DNA of 64,000 nucleotides, taken from the NCBI RefSeq assembly GCF_003391395.1, contig NZ_CP024190.1, forward strand, positions 806,001 through 870,000, in the 5' to 3' direction. The position numbers and the translations under genes are program-made. The notes beneath the pieces were generated by a model. It did not search any database. It was not told where the DNA came from and was given only the letters and a program-made list of their open reading frames with translations. This document shows positions 1 through 9,300 of the stretch, in pieces; the first letter of the stretch is position 1, and the number at the start of each line of letters is the position of its first letter. The stretch is from Mycobacterium marinum. GTDB lineage: Bacteria; Actinomycetota; Actinomycetes; Mycobacteriales; Mycobacteriaceae.

Positions 1-290
1 GCGTCGGTGTTGGCAAACAGGATGTACCTGGCCTCCGCGGGTCCGGCGGAGTCGGCGCTCTGGTCGCACACGAGTTCGGCCAGCTCGCCTGGGTTGATGG
101 GTTGGGGGGCGCAATTGGTGAGGTCGTAGCCCTTCGACAATGACTCGGCAAGCGTGTCCACATCGGCCGGGTTGCCGTTGTCTGGTTCTGCGCTTGCGGT
201 ACCGATACCGATGCCAATACCTAGGTAGGCGAAGCTTCCCATCAGTGCGGCAGCCGTGGCGGCGCGCAGCACGGTGGTGAGGTGAGTCAT
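1..290 (-). CDS. Secreted protein of unknown function, 5' part only
   Basis: The gene reads leftward and leaves the window, so only about 96 N-terminal residues are visible. The start is the ATG at 290-288, with an AAGGAG ribosome binding site six bases upstream; an overlapping ATG at 294 is too close to that site and shifts frame. The product begins MTHLTTVLRAATAA, has a hydrophobic stretch rich in Gly and Ile, and then a likely signal peptidase site near ASAEP, so it looks exported. The mature part contains two cysteines (TNCAPQ and LVCDQ) that could form a disulfide, as in many small secreted mycobacterial proteins. No enzymatic motif is visible and I do not recognise the family. Confidence 0.6.
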   Translation of the reverse strand, partial: MTHLTTVLRAATAAALMGSFAYLGIGIGIGTASAEPDNGNPADVDTLAESLSKGYDLTNCAPQPINPGELAELVCDQSADSAGPAEARYILFANTD

Positions 291-788
291 CCATGACTCC
301 TTCGGGTCGTCGGGGCGAGGCGGATTCGCGCTGGCACTTAGGAGTTTATTTGTGTTGCACATGGGAAAACAGACCCCTTCCGGCAATTGGCGGCATGAGG
401 ATGTGACCATGCAACATGTTCCGATAGCAATTGTCTGTCTTGGAATCGATAGTGATACGCGGTGCACGCGTTCGTATTCGCGACTGTTTCGAGGCACCTC
501 CGGGCGAGCCTCGACGCGAGCTGATGTATCGCTGAAATAATAAGGGGAACAGTCTATTTAGTGGATACTCCGGGGCGCTGAAACCGGCGCCGATGCCCGG
601 CCGAACGGGCCTGGTTCGGGCGTCGGCGCGGCGGCCAAGCGGGGCCGAAAATTTCGGCGAGTGCATGGGTGCTCGGACCGCAGATCCGTGGCCGCACAAT
701 TTGCTCGTAGATGCTGCCATCGAGACGGTCACTCCGGTATGGTAAGCACCGCTTTACGTCAGCTAACTTCTCTTGATCTGGAGAATCC
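291..788. other. Intergenic region without a supported gene
   Basis: About 500 bases separate the divergent secreted-protein gene and the dispanin gene. Open frames exist on both strands (for example 346-732 minus and 352-540 plus), but they overlap each other, lack convincing ribosome binding sites and show Arg/Pro/Ser-rich composition typical of out-of-frame reading in GC-rich DNA. The part at roughly 345-560 is less GC-rich than the surroundings and probably holds promoter sequences for one or both flanking genes. No repeat or RNA gene was recognised. Confidence 0.5.
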
Positions 789-1121
789 ATGACACAGCCA
801 CCACCGCCCGGATACCCGCCGCAGCAGCCGCCTGCCGGGCAGCAACCCGACAACTATTTGGTCTGGTCCATTCTGGTGACGTTGTTCTGCTGTCTTCCCC
901 TCGGGATCGTTGCGATCGTCAAGTCCACGCAGGTGAGTGGCTTGTGGGCGCAAGGGCGTTACGCGGAGGCCCAAGCGGCTGCTGACTCTGCCAAGAAGTT
1001 CACCATGTGGTCGGCCATCGCCGGGATCATCGTGTTCGTCATCTACGGCATCCTGATGGCCGTGGGCGCGCTGAACGCGGGGACGTCGAACGCTGCGATG
1101 CTCGCGGCGGGGATGTTCTAA
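789..1121 (+). CDS. CD225/dispanin family small membrane protein
   Basis: The 110-residue product has a Pro/Gln-rich N-terminus (about residues 3-20) followed by two hydrophobic helices. The first includes the short LVTLFCCLPLGIVAI stretch, after which comes VKSTQV and a helix with AEAQAAADSAKKF; this order is the dispanin/CD225 signature. The second helix is about residues 75-97. The family is membrane-embedded; bacterial members have no established role. The ATG is preceded by GGAGA seven bases upstream. The next gene, encoding a DUF2752 protein, starts 14 bases downstream on the same strand, so the two are probably co-transcribed. The family call is firm, the function unknown. Confidence 0.85.
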   Translation: MTQPPPPGYPPQQPPAGQQPDNYLVWSILVTLFCCLPLGIVAIVKSTQVSGLWAQGRYAEAQAAADSAKKFTMWSAIAGIIVFVIYGILMAVGALNAGTSNAAMLAAGMF

Positions 1122-1135
1122 GCAGGGTTGAGTTC

Positions 1136-1561
1136 ATGGTGACCCACCAAGGGGCGGTCCGGCTGAGTCTGGGCGCGCCGCTGTTGGTGGCGGCGTCCAC
1201 GACATTGGTGTGCGCCGCCATCTGGGTGGGGGATCCGACCACTCCGCACGGTCCACTACCGGTGTGTCCCACCAAGGCACTACTGGGAATTGACTGCCCG
1301 GGCTGCGGCAGCCTGAGAATGCTGTACAGCCTGATGCACGGCGATCTGTTGGCCGCAGCCAGATTCAACGCGCTTGGTCTGGCGGCCACAGCGCTCTTGG
1401 TGTGGGCCTACCTGGTTTGGACTTACGGTCGTTTGGTTGGCCGGCGCATAGGCGGTTGGCAACGCAGTCGCTGGGCGGCACCAGTGACGTTGTCGCTGGT
1501 GCTGGTCTGGTTCGTGGTGCGCAACATTCCGGTTGCGCCGTTCAACGCGCTGTTCGTCTGA
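1136..1561 (+). CDS. DUF2752 integral membrane protein
   Basis: A 141-residue membrane protein. After an N-terminal helix it carries the DUF2752 hallmark CPTKALLGIDCPGCGS (about residues 42-57), a cysteine-rich loop, then a Leu/Ala-rich helix and a final helix with LSLVLVWFVVRNIP. The paired cysteines could be redox-active or bind metal, but this family has no proven activity. The frame is open further upstream, but that would overlap the dispanin gene; ATG 1136 (or GTG 1139) fits. A strong hairpin follows the stop, ending what looks like a two-gene unit with the dispanin gene. Confidence 0.8.
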   Translation: MVTHQGAVRLSLGAPLLVAASTTLVCAAIWVGDPTTPHGPLPVCPTKALLGIDCPGCGSLRMLYSLMHGDLLAAARFNALGLAATALLVWAYLVWTYGRLVGRRIGGWQRSRWAAPVTLSLVLVWFVVRNIPVAPFNALFV

Positions 1562-1580
1562 TTTGATTTGGTACGCCACG

Positions 1581-1612
1581 AAAGCCGTATCCGCTTATGC
1601 GGATGCGGCTTT
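1581..1612 (+). terminator. Hairpin terminator after the dispanin-DUF2752 pair
   Basis: A near-perfect stem AAAGCCG-TATCCGC / GCGGATG-CGGCTTT closes on a TTAT loop about 20 bases after the DUF2752 stop. The arms end in AAA/TTT but there is no long T-tract, as is usual for mycobacterial terminators. Confidence 0.75.
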
Positions 1613-1680
1613 CGCAATAGGGAAGGGTTCACGCCCCGGTCCGGCGGCCGGTCAAGCGGCGAAGCGTATCCGATGCGGTC

Positions 1681-1694
1681 TAATCTGGGCGCGA
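1681..1694 (+). promoter_or_regulatory. -10 element for leaderless lpqL transcript
   Basis: TAATCT at 1681-1686 fits the mycobacterial TANNNT -10 and lies seven bases before the ATG at 1694, so transcription would start on the start codon. This supports the 1694 start over upstream in-frame starts. Confidence 0.6.
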
Positions 1695-3205
1695 TGGTGA
1701 AAAAATCACGGACCGTGCCGGCGATGGTTGCCGTGGCTGTTGTTGCTTTCCTTGTGGTGGGTTGCGTTCGCTGGTCGACGCAGACGCAGACCCAACCGCA
1801 GCCTGCTACCAGCAACCCCGCCGCAGCCGAATTCGCCGAGGCGTTACGCAATCGGGTGACCACCGAGGCCATGATGGGGCACCTGACCAAGTTGCAGGAG
1901 ATCGCCGACGCGAACAACGGCACGCGGGCGGTGGGCACGCCTGGCTATGAGGCCAGCGTCGACTATGTCGTCAACATCCTGCGCAACAGTGGTTTTGACG
2001 TGCAGACGCCCGAGTTTTCGGCCCGGGTGTTCCATTCCGAAAAGGGATCGGTGGACGTCGGCGGGATGACCGCGGAGGCGCACGCGCTGGAGTACAGCCT
2101 CGGCACCCCGCCGGACGGGGTAACCGGGCCGTTGCTGCTCGCGCCGTCGGATGACAGCCCCGGTTGCACTCCCTCCGACTACGACAACCTGCCGGTCAAA
2201 GGCGCGGTGGTACTGGTGGACCGCGGCGAGTGTCAGTTCGCTCAGAAAGAAGACGCCGCCGCGCAGCGCGGCGCCGTTGCACTGATCATCGCCGACAATG
2301 TCGACGAGCAGATGATGGGCGGCACCTTGGGGGTGAACACCGACGTCAAGATCCCGGTAGTGAGTGTCACCAAGTCGGTGGGGCTGCAGCTGCGCGGCAA
2401 GTCCGGGCCCGCGACGATCAAGCTCACGGCGAGCAGTCAGAGCTTCAAGGCCCGCAACGTCATTGCTCAGACCAAGACGGGGTCTACCAGCGATGTCGTG
2501 ATGGCGGGTGCGCATCTGGACAGCGTGCCGCAGGGGCCAGGCATCAACGACAACGGTTCGGGCGTGGCTGCAGTATTGGAAACCGCGGTACAGCTGGGCA
2601 ATTCGCCACACGTGCACAACGCCGTTCGCGTTGCGTTCTGGGGCGCCGAGGAGCTGGGCCTGATTGGATCGCGCAACTACGTCCAGTCGCTGGACCTCGA
2701 TGAGCTCAAGAACATTGCGCTGTATCTGAACTTCGACATGCTGGCCTCGCCCAATCCCGGATATTTCACCTATGACGGTGATCAGTCGCTACCGCTTGAT
2801 GAGCGCGGCCAGCCGGTGGTGCCCGAAGGCTCGGCGGGAATCGAGCGCACTCTGGTCTCCTATCTCAGGTTGTCCGGCAAGATCGCGCAGGACACCTCGT
2901 TTGACGGTCGTTCCGACTACGACGGATTCACCTTGGCGGGGATCCCGTCGGGTGGCCTGTTTTCCGGTGCTGAGGTCAAAATGACCGAGGAACAGGCAAA
3001 GCTGTGGGGCGGCACCGCCGACGAACCCTTCGATCCCAACTATCACCAGAAATCCGACACCATCGACCACATCGACCGCACGTCGCTGGGCATCCAGGGA
3101 GGCGGTGTGGCCTACGCCGTGGGCTTGTACGCGCAAGACCTGACCGGCCGAAACGGCGTTCCAGTCATCGGGGACCGTACCCGCCACGTGCTCGCCAAAC
3201 CATGA
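1694..3205 (+). CDS. lpqL: LpqL, lipoprotein aminopeptidase (M28 family)
   Basis: A 503-residue exported lipoprotein matching M. tuberculosis LpqL (Rv0418). The signal peptide ends in a lipobox with the acylated Cys at residue 24 (LVVGC). A protease-associated (PA) domain occupies roughly residues 130-250, followed by an M28 zinc aminopeptidase domain. The five zinc ligands and the catalytic acid are all visible: His274 (AHLDS), Asp286 (NDNGSG), Glu319/Glu320 (GAEELG), Asp348 (NFDMLAS) and His451 (NYHQKSD). It is therefore expected to be an active surface aminopeptidase. Its stop overlaps the ATG of a diverged LpqL copy by four bases (ATGA), so the two are translated together. The frame is open upstream, but the lipobox position and -10 element favour ATG 1694. 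Confidence 0.93.
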   Translation: MVKKSRTVPAMVAVAVVAFLVVGCVRWSTQTQTQPQPATSNPAAAEFAEALRNRVTTEAMMGHLTKLQEIADANNGTRAVGTPGYEASVDYVVNILRNSGFDVQTPEFSARVFHSEKGSVDVGGMTAEAHALEYSLGTPPDGVTGPLLLAPSDDSPGCTPSDYDNLPVKGAVVLVDRGECQFAQKEDAAAQRGAVALIIADNVDEQMMGGTLGVNTDVKIPVVSVTKSVGLQLRGKSGPATIKLTASSQSFKARNVIAQTKTGSTSDVVMAGAHLDSVPQGPGINDNGSGVAAVLETAVQLGNSPHVHNAVRVAFWGAEELGLIGSRNYVQSLDLDELKNIALYLNFDMLASPNPGYFTYDGDQSLPLDERGQPVVPEGSAGIERTLVSYLRLSGKIAQDTSFDGRSDYDGFTLAGIPSGGLFSGAEVKMTEEQAKLWGGTADEPFDPNYHQKSDTIDHIDRTSLGIQGGGVAYAVGLYAQDLTGRNGVPVIGDRTRHVLAKP

Positions 3206-4674
3206 TCCGGGCAACGGTGCTGCGTTTCGGCGCGACACTGGCACTGGCTTGTGCGTTGGCGGGATGCGCGGCGCCTAAATCACTACCCCCGACCGCGGCG
3301 CCGGCCCTCAGTCGTGACCTGGCGGCAAAGGTCACCGGCGACGGCATGTTTGCGCACCTGCGGGCGCTGCAGACAGTCGCCGACTCAAACGGCGGAAATC
3401 GGGCAACGGGGACACCGGGTTACGACGAAAGCGTCGACTATGTGGTGAAAGCGTTAAAGGCCAAAGGATTTGAGGTAACCACCCCGGAATTCCAACGGTT
3501 GTACACCGTGTCGGAGGGGAAACCGACACTGACGGTCGCCGGCCGCAGCTATTCGGTGGACCAGGCCTCGCTGCTGGTCCAGACGCCACCGGGCGGGCTG
3601 GCCGGACCGCCGGTCCGGCCCAGCCGGTCAGACGGTTGCGCCGTAGCCGACTACCCGCCAGCGCTGCCCGACAATGCGATCGCCGTGGTCGACGATACGG
3701 GGTGTTCGGTGGTCGATAAGCACAACAGTGCGGTGGCCAAGGGCGCTGCGGGGCTGATCGTGATCAGTGCGGCACAGGATCGGGGAAGCTCGGCCAACCT
3801 GTTCGGTCCCGGTTACTACAACCAACTCAAGGTGCCGGTCGCGGTGGTCGGCGCCAGCGGCGCCGCCGCCCTGGCCCACACCAACGCGCCGATCCGGCTG
3901 GTGCTCGATACCGAGAACATCCAGATCAAGTCCCGGAATGTGCTGGCACAAACCAAAACCGGCACGCCGGATGAGGTGGTCATGGTCGGCGCGCGCCTGG
4001 ACAGCCCGCCTGGAAGTCCGGGGATCAACTCCGCGGGTTCCGGGGTGGCCGCTGTGCTGGAAACGGCGTTGCAGTTGGGTCCGCTGCCGCCGGTGACCAA
4101 TGCGGTGCGGTTCGCTTTCTGGGGGGACGGGATCAATGGCGCCATGGACTACGTCTTCGGAATGGATAGCGAAGGGCTCAACAGCATCGCGTTGTATTTG
4201 AACTTCGACATGCTTGGATCCCCCAACGCCGGCTATTTCACCGATGACGGTGATCAGTCCGGTCTGCCCGGGACCGGCGTGAGATCGGCGGATGTGCCGG
4301 AAGGCTCAGCGGCCATTGAGCGGACGTTGGCCGGGTATTTGAACCTGGCGGGAAAGCGCCCAGCGGACATGCCGTTGAGTATCAGGTCCGACTACCACCC
4401 GTTTCTGGTGGCGGGGGTGCCGATCGGGGGCATGACCACCGGTGCCTCGCAGACGAAAACTACTGTGCAGGCCAGGCTTTGGGGTGGACAGGCCGGTGTC
4501 GCGTTCGATCCCCAGTATCTGAGCGTCGGCGACACCGTCGACAACATCAACAGACAGGCATTGGAGGTCATGGGCTCGGGAGTGGCGTTCGCGGTGGGAG
4601 CGTATGCGGAGTCCATCAGGGGTGTCAACGGCGTCACCCCGCACGACAAGCGCCACCGCGCGCGAGTGTCGTGA
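3202..4674 (+). CDS. LpqL-like lipoprotein with degenerate M28 active site
   Basis: A 490-residue lipoprotein paralogous to the LpqL just upstream, with the same layout: signal peptide with lipobox Cys22 (ALAGC), PA-like domain, then an M28-type fold. The catalytic positions are mostly lost: the first zinc His is Arg265 (ARLDS), the bridging Asp is Ser277 (NSAGSG), the two acidic residues are Gly310/Ile311 (WGDGING), and the last His is Leu440 (QYLSVGD). Only Asp336 (NFDMLGS) remains. It is unlikely to be a metallopeptidase and may bind peptides or partner LpqL. The frame is intact over its length, so it is not a decaying pseudogene by that test. It starts with a four-base ATGA overlap on lpqL. 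I recall only one LpqL at this locus in M. tuberculosis. Confidence 0.88.
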   Translation: MIRATVLRFGATLALACALAGCAAPKSLPPTAAPALSRDLAAKVTGDGMFAHLRALQTVADSNGGNRATGTPGYDESVDYVVKALKAKGFEVTTPEFQRLYTVSEGKPTLTVAGRSYSVDQASLLVQTPPGGLAGPPVRPSRSDGCAVADYPPALPDNAIAVVDDTGCSVVDKHNSAVAKGAAGLIVISAAQDRGSSANLFGPGYYNQLKVPVAVVGASGAAALAHTNAPIRLVLDTENIQIKSRNVLAQTKTGTPDEVVMVGARLDSPPGSPGINSAGSGVAAVLETALQLGPLPPVTNAVRFAFWGDGINGAMDYVFGMDSEGLNSIALYLNFDMLGSPNAGYFTDDGDQSGLPGTGVRSADVPEGSAAIERTLAGYLNLAGKRPADMPLSIRSDYHPFLVAGVPIGGMTTGASQTKTTVQARLWGGQAGVAFDPQYLSVGDTVDNINRQALEVMGSGVAFAVGAYAESIRGVNGVTPHDKRHRARVS

Positions 4675-4730
4675 TGATGGCCGATATTGCTCGTCGGCGC
4701 ATTCCGACGGTAACCGCAGGGCAACCGAAC

Positions 4731-4739
4731 TAGGATAAT
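4731..4739 (+). promoter_or_regulatory. Candidate -10 for lpqM
   Basis: TAGGATAAT contains two overlapping TANNNT matches (TAGGAT, and TAATTT just after) in the gap between the LpqL-like gene and lpqM, giving a leader of roughly 45 bases. No clear -35 was identified. Confidence 0.4.
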
Positions 4740-4786
4740 TTCCTTTGTTGCTGCCGTGCAGACCAGTGTGGGACGGGGTTGGTCGA

Positions 4787-6280
4787 ATGGATGATCGCGG
4801 GCGGAAATGGCTTGGTGTGCGTCGGTCGCGCCACAGCGGGCTGATCGCGTCGCTGTGGGCGGCCACCGCCTTCCTGACAGCACTGTTGGTGGTGGCTGGC
4901 TGTACCACGATCGTCGACGGACGTGCGCTGTCGATCCTCAACGATCCGTTCCGGGTCGGGGGTCTACCCGCGACCAATGGGCCCAGCGGCCCTCGGCCGG
5001 ATGGACCCCCGCCGACCGGCACGGTGATCAATACCAACAACGGCCCGATCGATAAGCTCTCGCTACTGTCGGTCAACGACATCCAGGACTACTGGAAAGC
5101 CAACTACGAGCCCCTGCAGGGCACGTTCAGGCCGGTCAGCAAACTGGTGTCCTACGACTCCAACGACCCCAACAGCCCGATTGTCTGCCACAACGACACC
5201 TACGAGCTGGTCAACGCCTTCTTCACCTCCCGCTGCAACATGATTGCCTGGGACCGCGGCGTCTTCATGCCGGTGGCGCAGGAGTATTTCGGTGAGATCT
5301 CGGTGACTGGCGTGCTGGCGCATGAGTTTGGGCATGCCCTGCAGGTGATGGCCAAGCTGGTCACCAGGCGCGACCCCACCATCGTCCGTGAGCAGCAGGC
5401 GGACTGCTTCGCGGGCGTCTATCTGTACTGGGTGGCCGAAGGTAAGTCGCCCCGGTTCCGGTTGAGCACCGCGGACGGGCTTGACCACGTGCTCGCCGGG
5501 ATCATCACGACGCGGGACCCGGTGATGGATACCGATGAGCAAAACGACGACGAGCATGGGTCGGCGCTGGACCGGGTCAGCGCGTTTCAGATGGGCTTTC
5601 TCAGCGGCACCCCCGCCTGTGCGGCGATCAACGAGTCGGAGATCGTGCGACGCCGCGGAGATCTGCCGACCGGCTTGCGGGTGGACAGCAGCGGGAACCC
5701 GGAGACCGGTGAGGTACCGATCAATCAGGACACCTTGACCACGCTGATGGAGCTGCTGGGCAAGATCTTCTCGCCGACGGATCCGCCGACGTTGTCCTAT
5801 CAGCAGGCCGGTTGTCCGGATGCGAAACCCAGCCCACCGGCGTCCTATTGCCCGGCTACCAACACCATTACGGTCGATCTGCCCGCCCTGGCCGCGATCG
5901 GCAAGGTCGCCGACTCCAAACAGCACAGCCTGCCGCAAGGCGACGACACCGCATTGTCCATCGTGATGTCGCGATACGCGCTGTCAGTGCAGCATCAACG
6001 TGATCTGCCGATGCAGAGCCCGTGGACTGCGCTGCGGACCGCATGCCTGACCGGAGTCGTGCACCGCGAGATGGCCGAGCCCATCGAGTTGCCGTCTGGG
6101 CAGCAACTCGTCCTCACCGCCGGGGACCTCGACGAAGCGGTTTCAGGGCTGCTTACCAACCGCATGGTCGCCAGTGATGCCGACGGCATCAGCGTGCCGG
6201 CCGGGTTCACCCGGATCGCCGCGTTCCGTGCTGGAGTCAGTGGCGACATGGAGGCGTGCTACTCGCGGTATCCGGGATAA
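4787..6280 (+). CDS. lpqM: LpqM, lipoprotein zinc metalloprotease
   Basis: A 497-residue lipoprotein corresponding to M. tuberculosis LpqM (Rv0419). The ATG at 4787 gives a basic N-region, a hydrophobic core and lipobox VVAGC. The mature part begins with a Gly/Pro-rich linker. The catalytic motif HEFGH is at residues 179-183 and REQQADCFAG, about 25 residues later, matches the third-ligand region of the neutral zinc metallopeptidase family. A cysteine-rich C-terminal half follows. It probably acts at the cell surface; in other mycobacteria LpqM has been connected to conjugation, but nothing in this sequence shows that. It lies downstream of the two LpqL-like genes and converges with the fusion gene that ends at 6311. 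Confidence 0.9.
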   Translation: MDDRGRKWLGVRRSRHSGLIASLWAATAFLTALLVVAGCTTIVDGRALSILNDPFRVGGLPATNGPSGPRPDGPPPTGTVINTNNGPIDKLSLLSVNDIQDYWKANYEPLQGTFRPVSKLVSYDSNDPNSPIVCHNDTYELVNAFFTSRCNMIAWDRGVFMPVAQEYFGEISVTGVLAHEFGHALQVMAKLVTRRDPTIVREQQADCFAGVYLYWVAEGKSPRFRLSTADGLDHVLAGIITTRDPVMDTDEQNDDEHGSALDRVSAFQMGFLSGTPACAAINESEIVRRRGDLPTGLRVDSSGNPETGEVPINQDTLTTLMELLGKIFSPTDPPTLSYQQAGCPDAKPSPPASYCPATNTITVDLPALAAIGKVADSKQHSLPQGDDTALSIVMSRYALSVQHQRDLPMQSPWTALRTACLTGVVHREMAEPIELPSGQQLVLTAGDLDEAVSGLLTNRMVASDADGISVPAGFTRIAAFRAGVSGDMEACYSRYPG

Positions 6281-6310
6281 GGCTTCGGCGCGCGATCAAC
6301 GGGGACGACA

Positions 6311-9300
6311 TCAGGCTGGCCGCCGCGCATCGGTGCGGAGCGCGCGGGCGCTGTGGTCAATGGCTCGGCCGGTGGTCTGACCGGCCGGCCCCGATCGCAG
6401 CAACGGAATGATCTGTGGCAGTGCCGCGCGGGCCGCGGCGCGCCCGGCCTCGCGGGCGGCGTCGATCTGGTGGAATTCCAGCAGTCCAACCGCGCGGGTG
6501 TCCGGCCGGATGACGACCAGAGCCTCCGCTTGTGCGGCGTCGGCCACCGTGCGGCTGCCCATCATCATCGTGCGCATCAGGGTGTCGCCAATGCCGGGCA
6601 CCTGTATCGGGCCGCTGCGTCGGGGCTGGCCACCGGACGCGTTTCCACCAAACCCCACGCTCACCGCGATCATCGGGCCTTCGGCGCGGGTGAGCGCCGT
6701 GACCGGCAGGTTGTTGAGCACTCCGCCGTCCACGTGTAGTTGGCCGTTGTAGATCTGGGGTGGGTAGAGTCCCGGCACCCGCAGGGAACACCCGACCACC
6801 TCGGCGACCGGCCCACGCCGGTGCACGACGGCCTGCCGGGCGAGCAAATCTACACTGACGCAACGGAACTCCTTGGGCAGCTCCTCGACCATCCGTCCCG
6901 AATAGGCTTCGCGCAGCAGGGCCATCGTGCGCCGGCCACGAACCAACCCCTTGCTCGGCAGCGTGTAGTCGCCGAGTGGGTTGTGCCGCACCAGGTATTC
7001 GAATACGTGCGCGTCCACTCCGGCCGCGTCGAGGCCACTGGCGGCCAGCGCGGCGATCACCGCCCCCATGCTGGTGCCGGCGAAGCGGTCGACGACGATT
7101 CCGGCCGCCTCCAGTTCGTCGAGAACACCCAGGTGGGCGAAGGCCCGCGCGCCGCCGCCGCCGAGCACCAGCCCGATCGAGCCGCCGGTGATGCGTGCGG
7201 CGAGCGGGCGCACGTCGTCCTTGAGGCTGCGGTAGCTGACCGAGTGGACCGAGCGCGGTGAGATCAGCCCTTCCCACCGGCTGCGATCCTCCTGGCTGGC
7301 GGGGGCACCGATCAAAACCAGGTCGGCGCCTACAGCACGCGCGGGTAGCTGCGTGCCCCGCGGCGCCGGCCCCTCCGACACCAGCACGATTCGATCCGCT
7401 GCGCGCAAGCAGAAGTCGCGCCAGCCGGTGTCATTGGCACTGGCATGCAGCACCACCTTGTCCGCGGAGGCTTCCGCGCGCTCCAGGCCGGCGCGGTCGA
7501 CCCGACCGGGATCGACCGCGGTGACCCGCGCTGAGAGCGCATTGAGCAGCGCCAGGGCCACAGGTCGTACCGGCACCGCGGCGCCGAGACCGATTACCGC
7601 GATGACCGCTTCCGGCGACGCCGGGCGGCCAACGGTGGGTGGTGGCGCGGTGTGCAGCCGAGTGGCCAGCGTGCCGACCAGTGCCGCCAATACGCCCCGG
7701 TCGGCAATCCGATTGAACTGCGCCTTGCTCAGCCGTATCAGCACGGAGTCACGCATCGCCTGAACCGACGCCGAGCGCGGCGCATCGATGAGCAGCCCGA
7801 GTTCGCCGACGACTTCGCCACGGCCCAGTTCGCGAAGCACCAAGTCGCGCTGCACCACCCGCAGGCGGCCACTGCGCACCACGTAAAGAGCATCGGACGG
7901 GTCGGCCTCGTGAAACAGGTACGAACCCGCTTGCAGCTCAATCTCATCGGTGTGGTGCCTGAGTTCGGCCATGGTGGCCGCGGGCAGTCCGGCAAACAGC
8001 GGCAATTGCCTGAGTAGGTCGCCGTCGGCCGTGGTCTGAGGCAGCCGCGCTGGCGCGGCGGCGGGCCGTGGGGTAACCGGCAGCGGCCGGGCCGGCGTAC
8101 GGGCGACGTCGGACTCGGGCGCACCGGCGATGTCGGCGCCCTGTTGGGTGCGGCCCAGAAAGCCGGCCAAGACCGCCACCGCGGCGAAGCACACCGCCGC
8201 CAGCACCCAACCGTGTCGCAGCGCGTCGACGCCGGTGCCAGGAGCCGGTTTGCCGATCAGGATGACCAGCAGCGCCACGCCTATCACGGCACCGAGCTGG
8301 CGGGTGGTGCTGACCACAGCCGACGCCGTGGCGTAGCTGCCTCCCTTGGTCAGACCTGCCAACGCGGCACTGCCCAGCACCGGCAGGGTCGCGCCGACTC
8401 CGATCCCCTGCAACAGCTGGCCCGGCAGCCATTCCCGCAGAAAGTCGGGTTCGGTCCCGACCCGTTGCAGGTACCACACCAGGCTGCCGGCCCAGATGAT
8501 CGCGCCGGCCATGACGACCAGCCGGTGCCCGCGCTGGTCGGCGATGCGCCCCAGCACGGCCGCGACCACCGCGGCGATCAGCGCTGCCGGTGCGATCGCG
8601 AAACCCGCCTTGAGCAGCGAGTAGTGCCATACATAGTTGAGGTAGAGCACGTGGGTCAGGACATAGCAGTAGAAGCCGGCCGCCGCGACCAGGGTCAGTA
8701 GGTTGCCTGCCACAAACGAGCGGACTCGCAGGAATGCCGGGTCGATCAGCGGGGTGGGATGAGACCGCGAACTCGCGACGAATGCGACCAGGGCGACGGA
8801 GCTGGCGACAAACGACCCGATGGTTGGGGTGCTGATCCAGCCCCACTCGGGGCCCTTGACCAATCCGAGGGTCATCAGGCCCAGGGCGACACCGAGCAGC
8901 ATCGCACCCCGCAAGTCGGGTACCCGCCGCCGTCCCGACGCGCGACTTTCGGTGAGCACACGACCGGCCACCAACACCGCGACAATGCCGAGCGGGATGT
9001 TGACCAGAAACACCAATCGCCAGCTGGATGCCTCGACCAGCATCCCGCCGACCGGCGGGCCCAAGCCGGACGCGACGGCGGCCGCCGCGCCCCACAGCCC
9101 AACCGCATGCGCACGGTGCGAGGCATCGAATCCCTCGACGACCAGGGCCAGCGAGGCCGGTACCAGCACCGCCGCGCCGATGCCCTGCAGCACCCGGAAG
9201 CCCACCAACTGTTCGACGTCACCGGCGACTGCGCATAGCCCGGATGCGATCGTGAAGAGCACCACTCCGAACACGAACATTCGTTTGCGGCCCAGCACGT

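Noticed and set aside
346..732. 128-codon minus-strand frame near the left end
   Set aside because: No Shine-Dalgarno, no homology signature and overlapping frames on the other strand.
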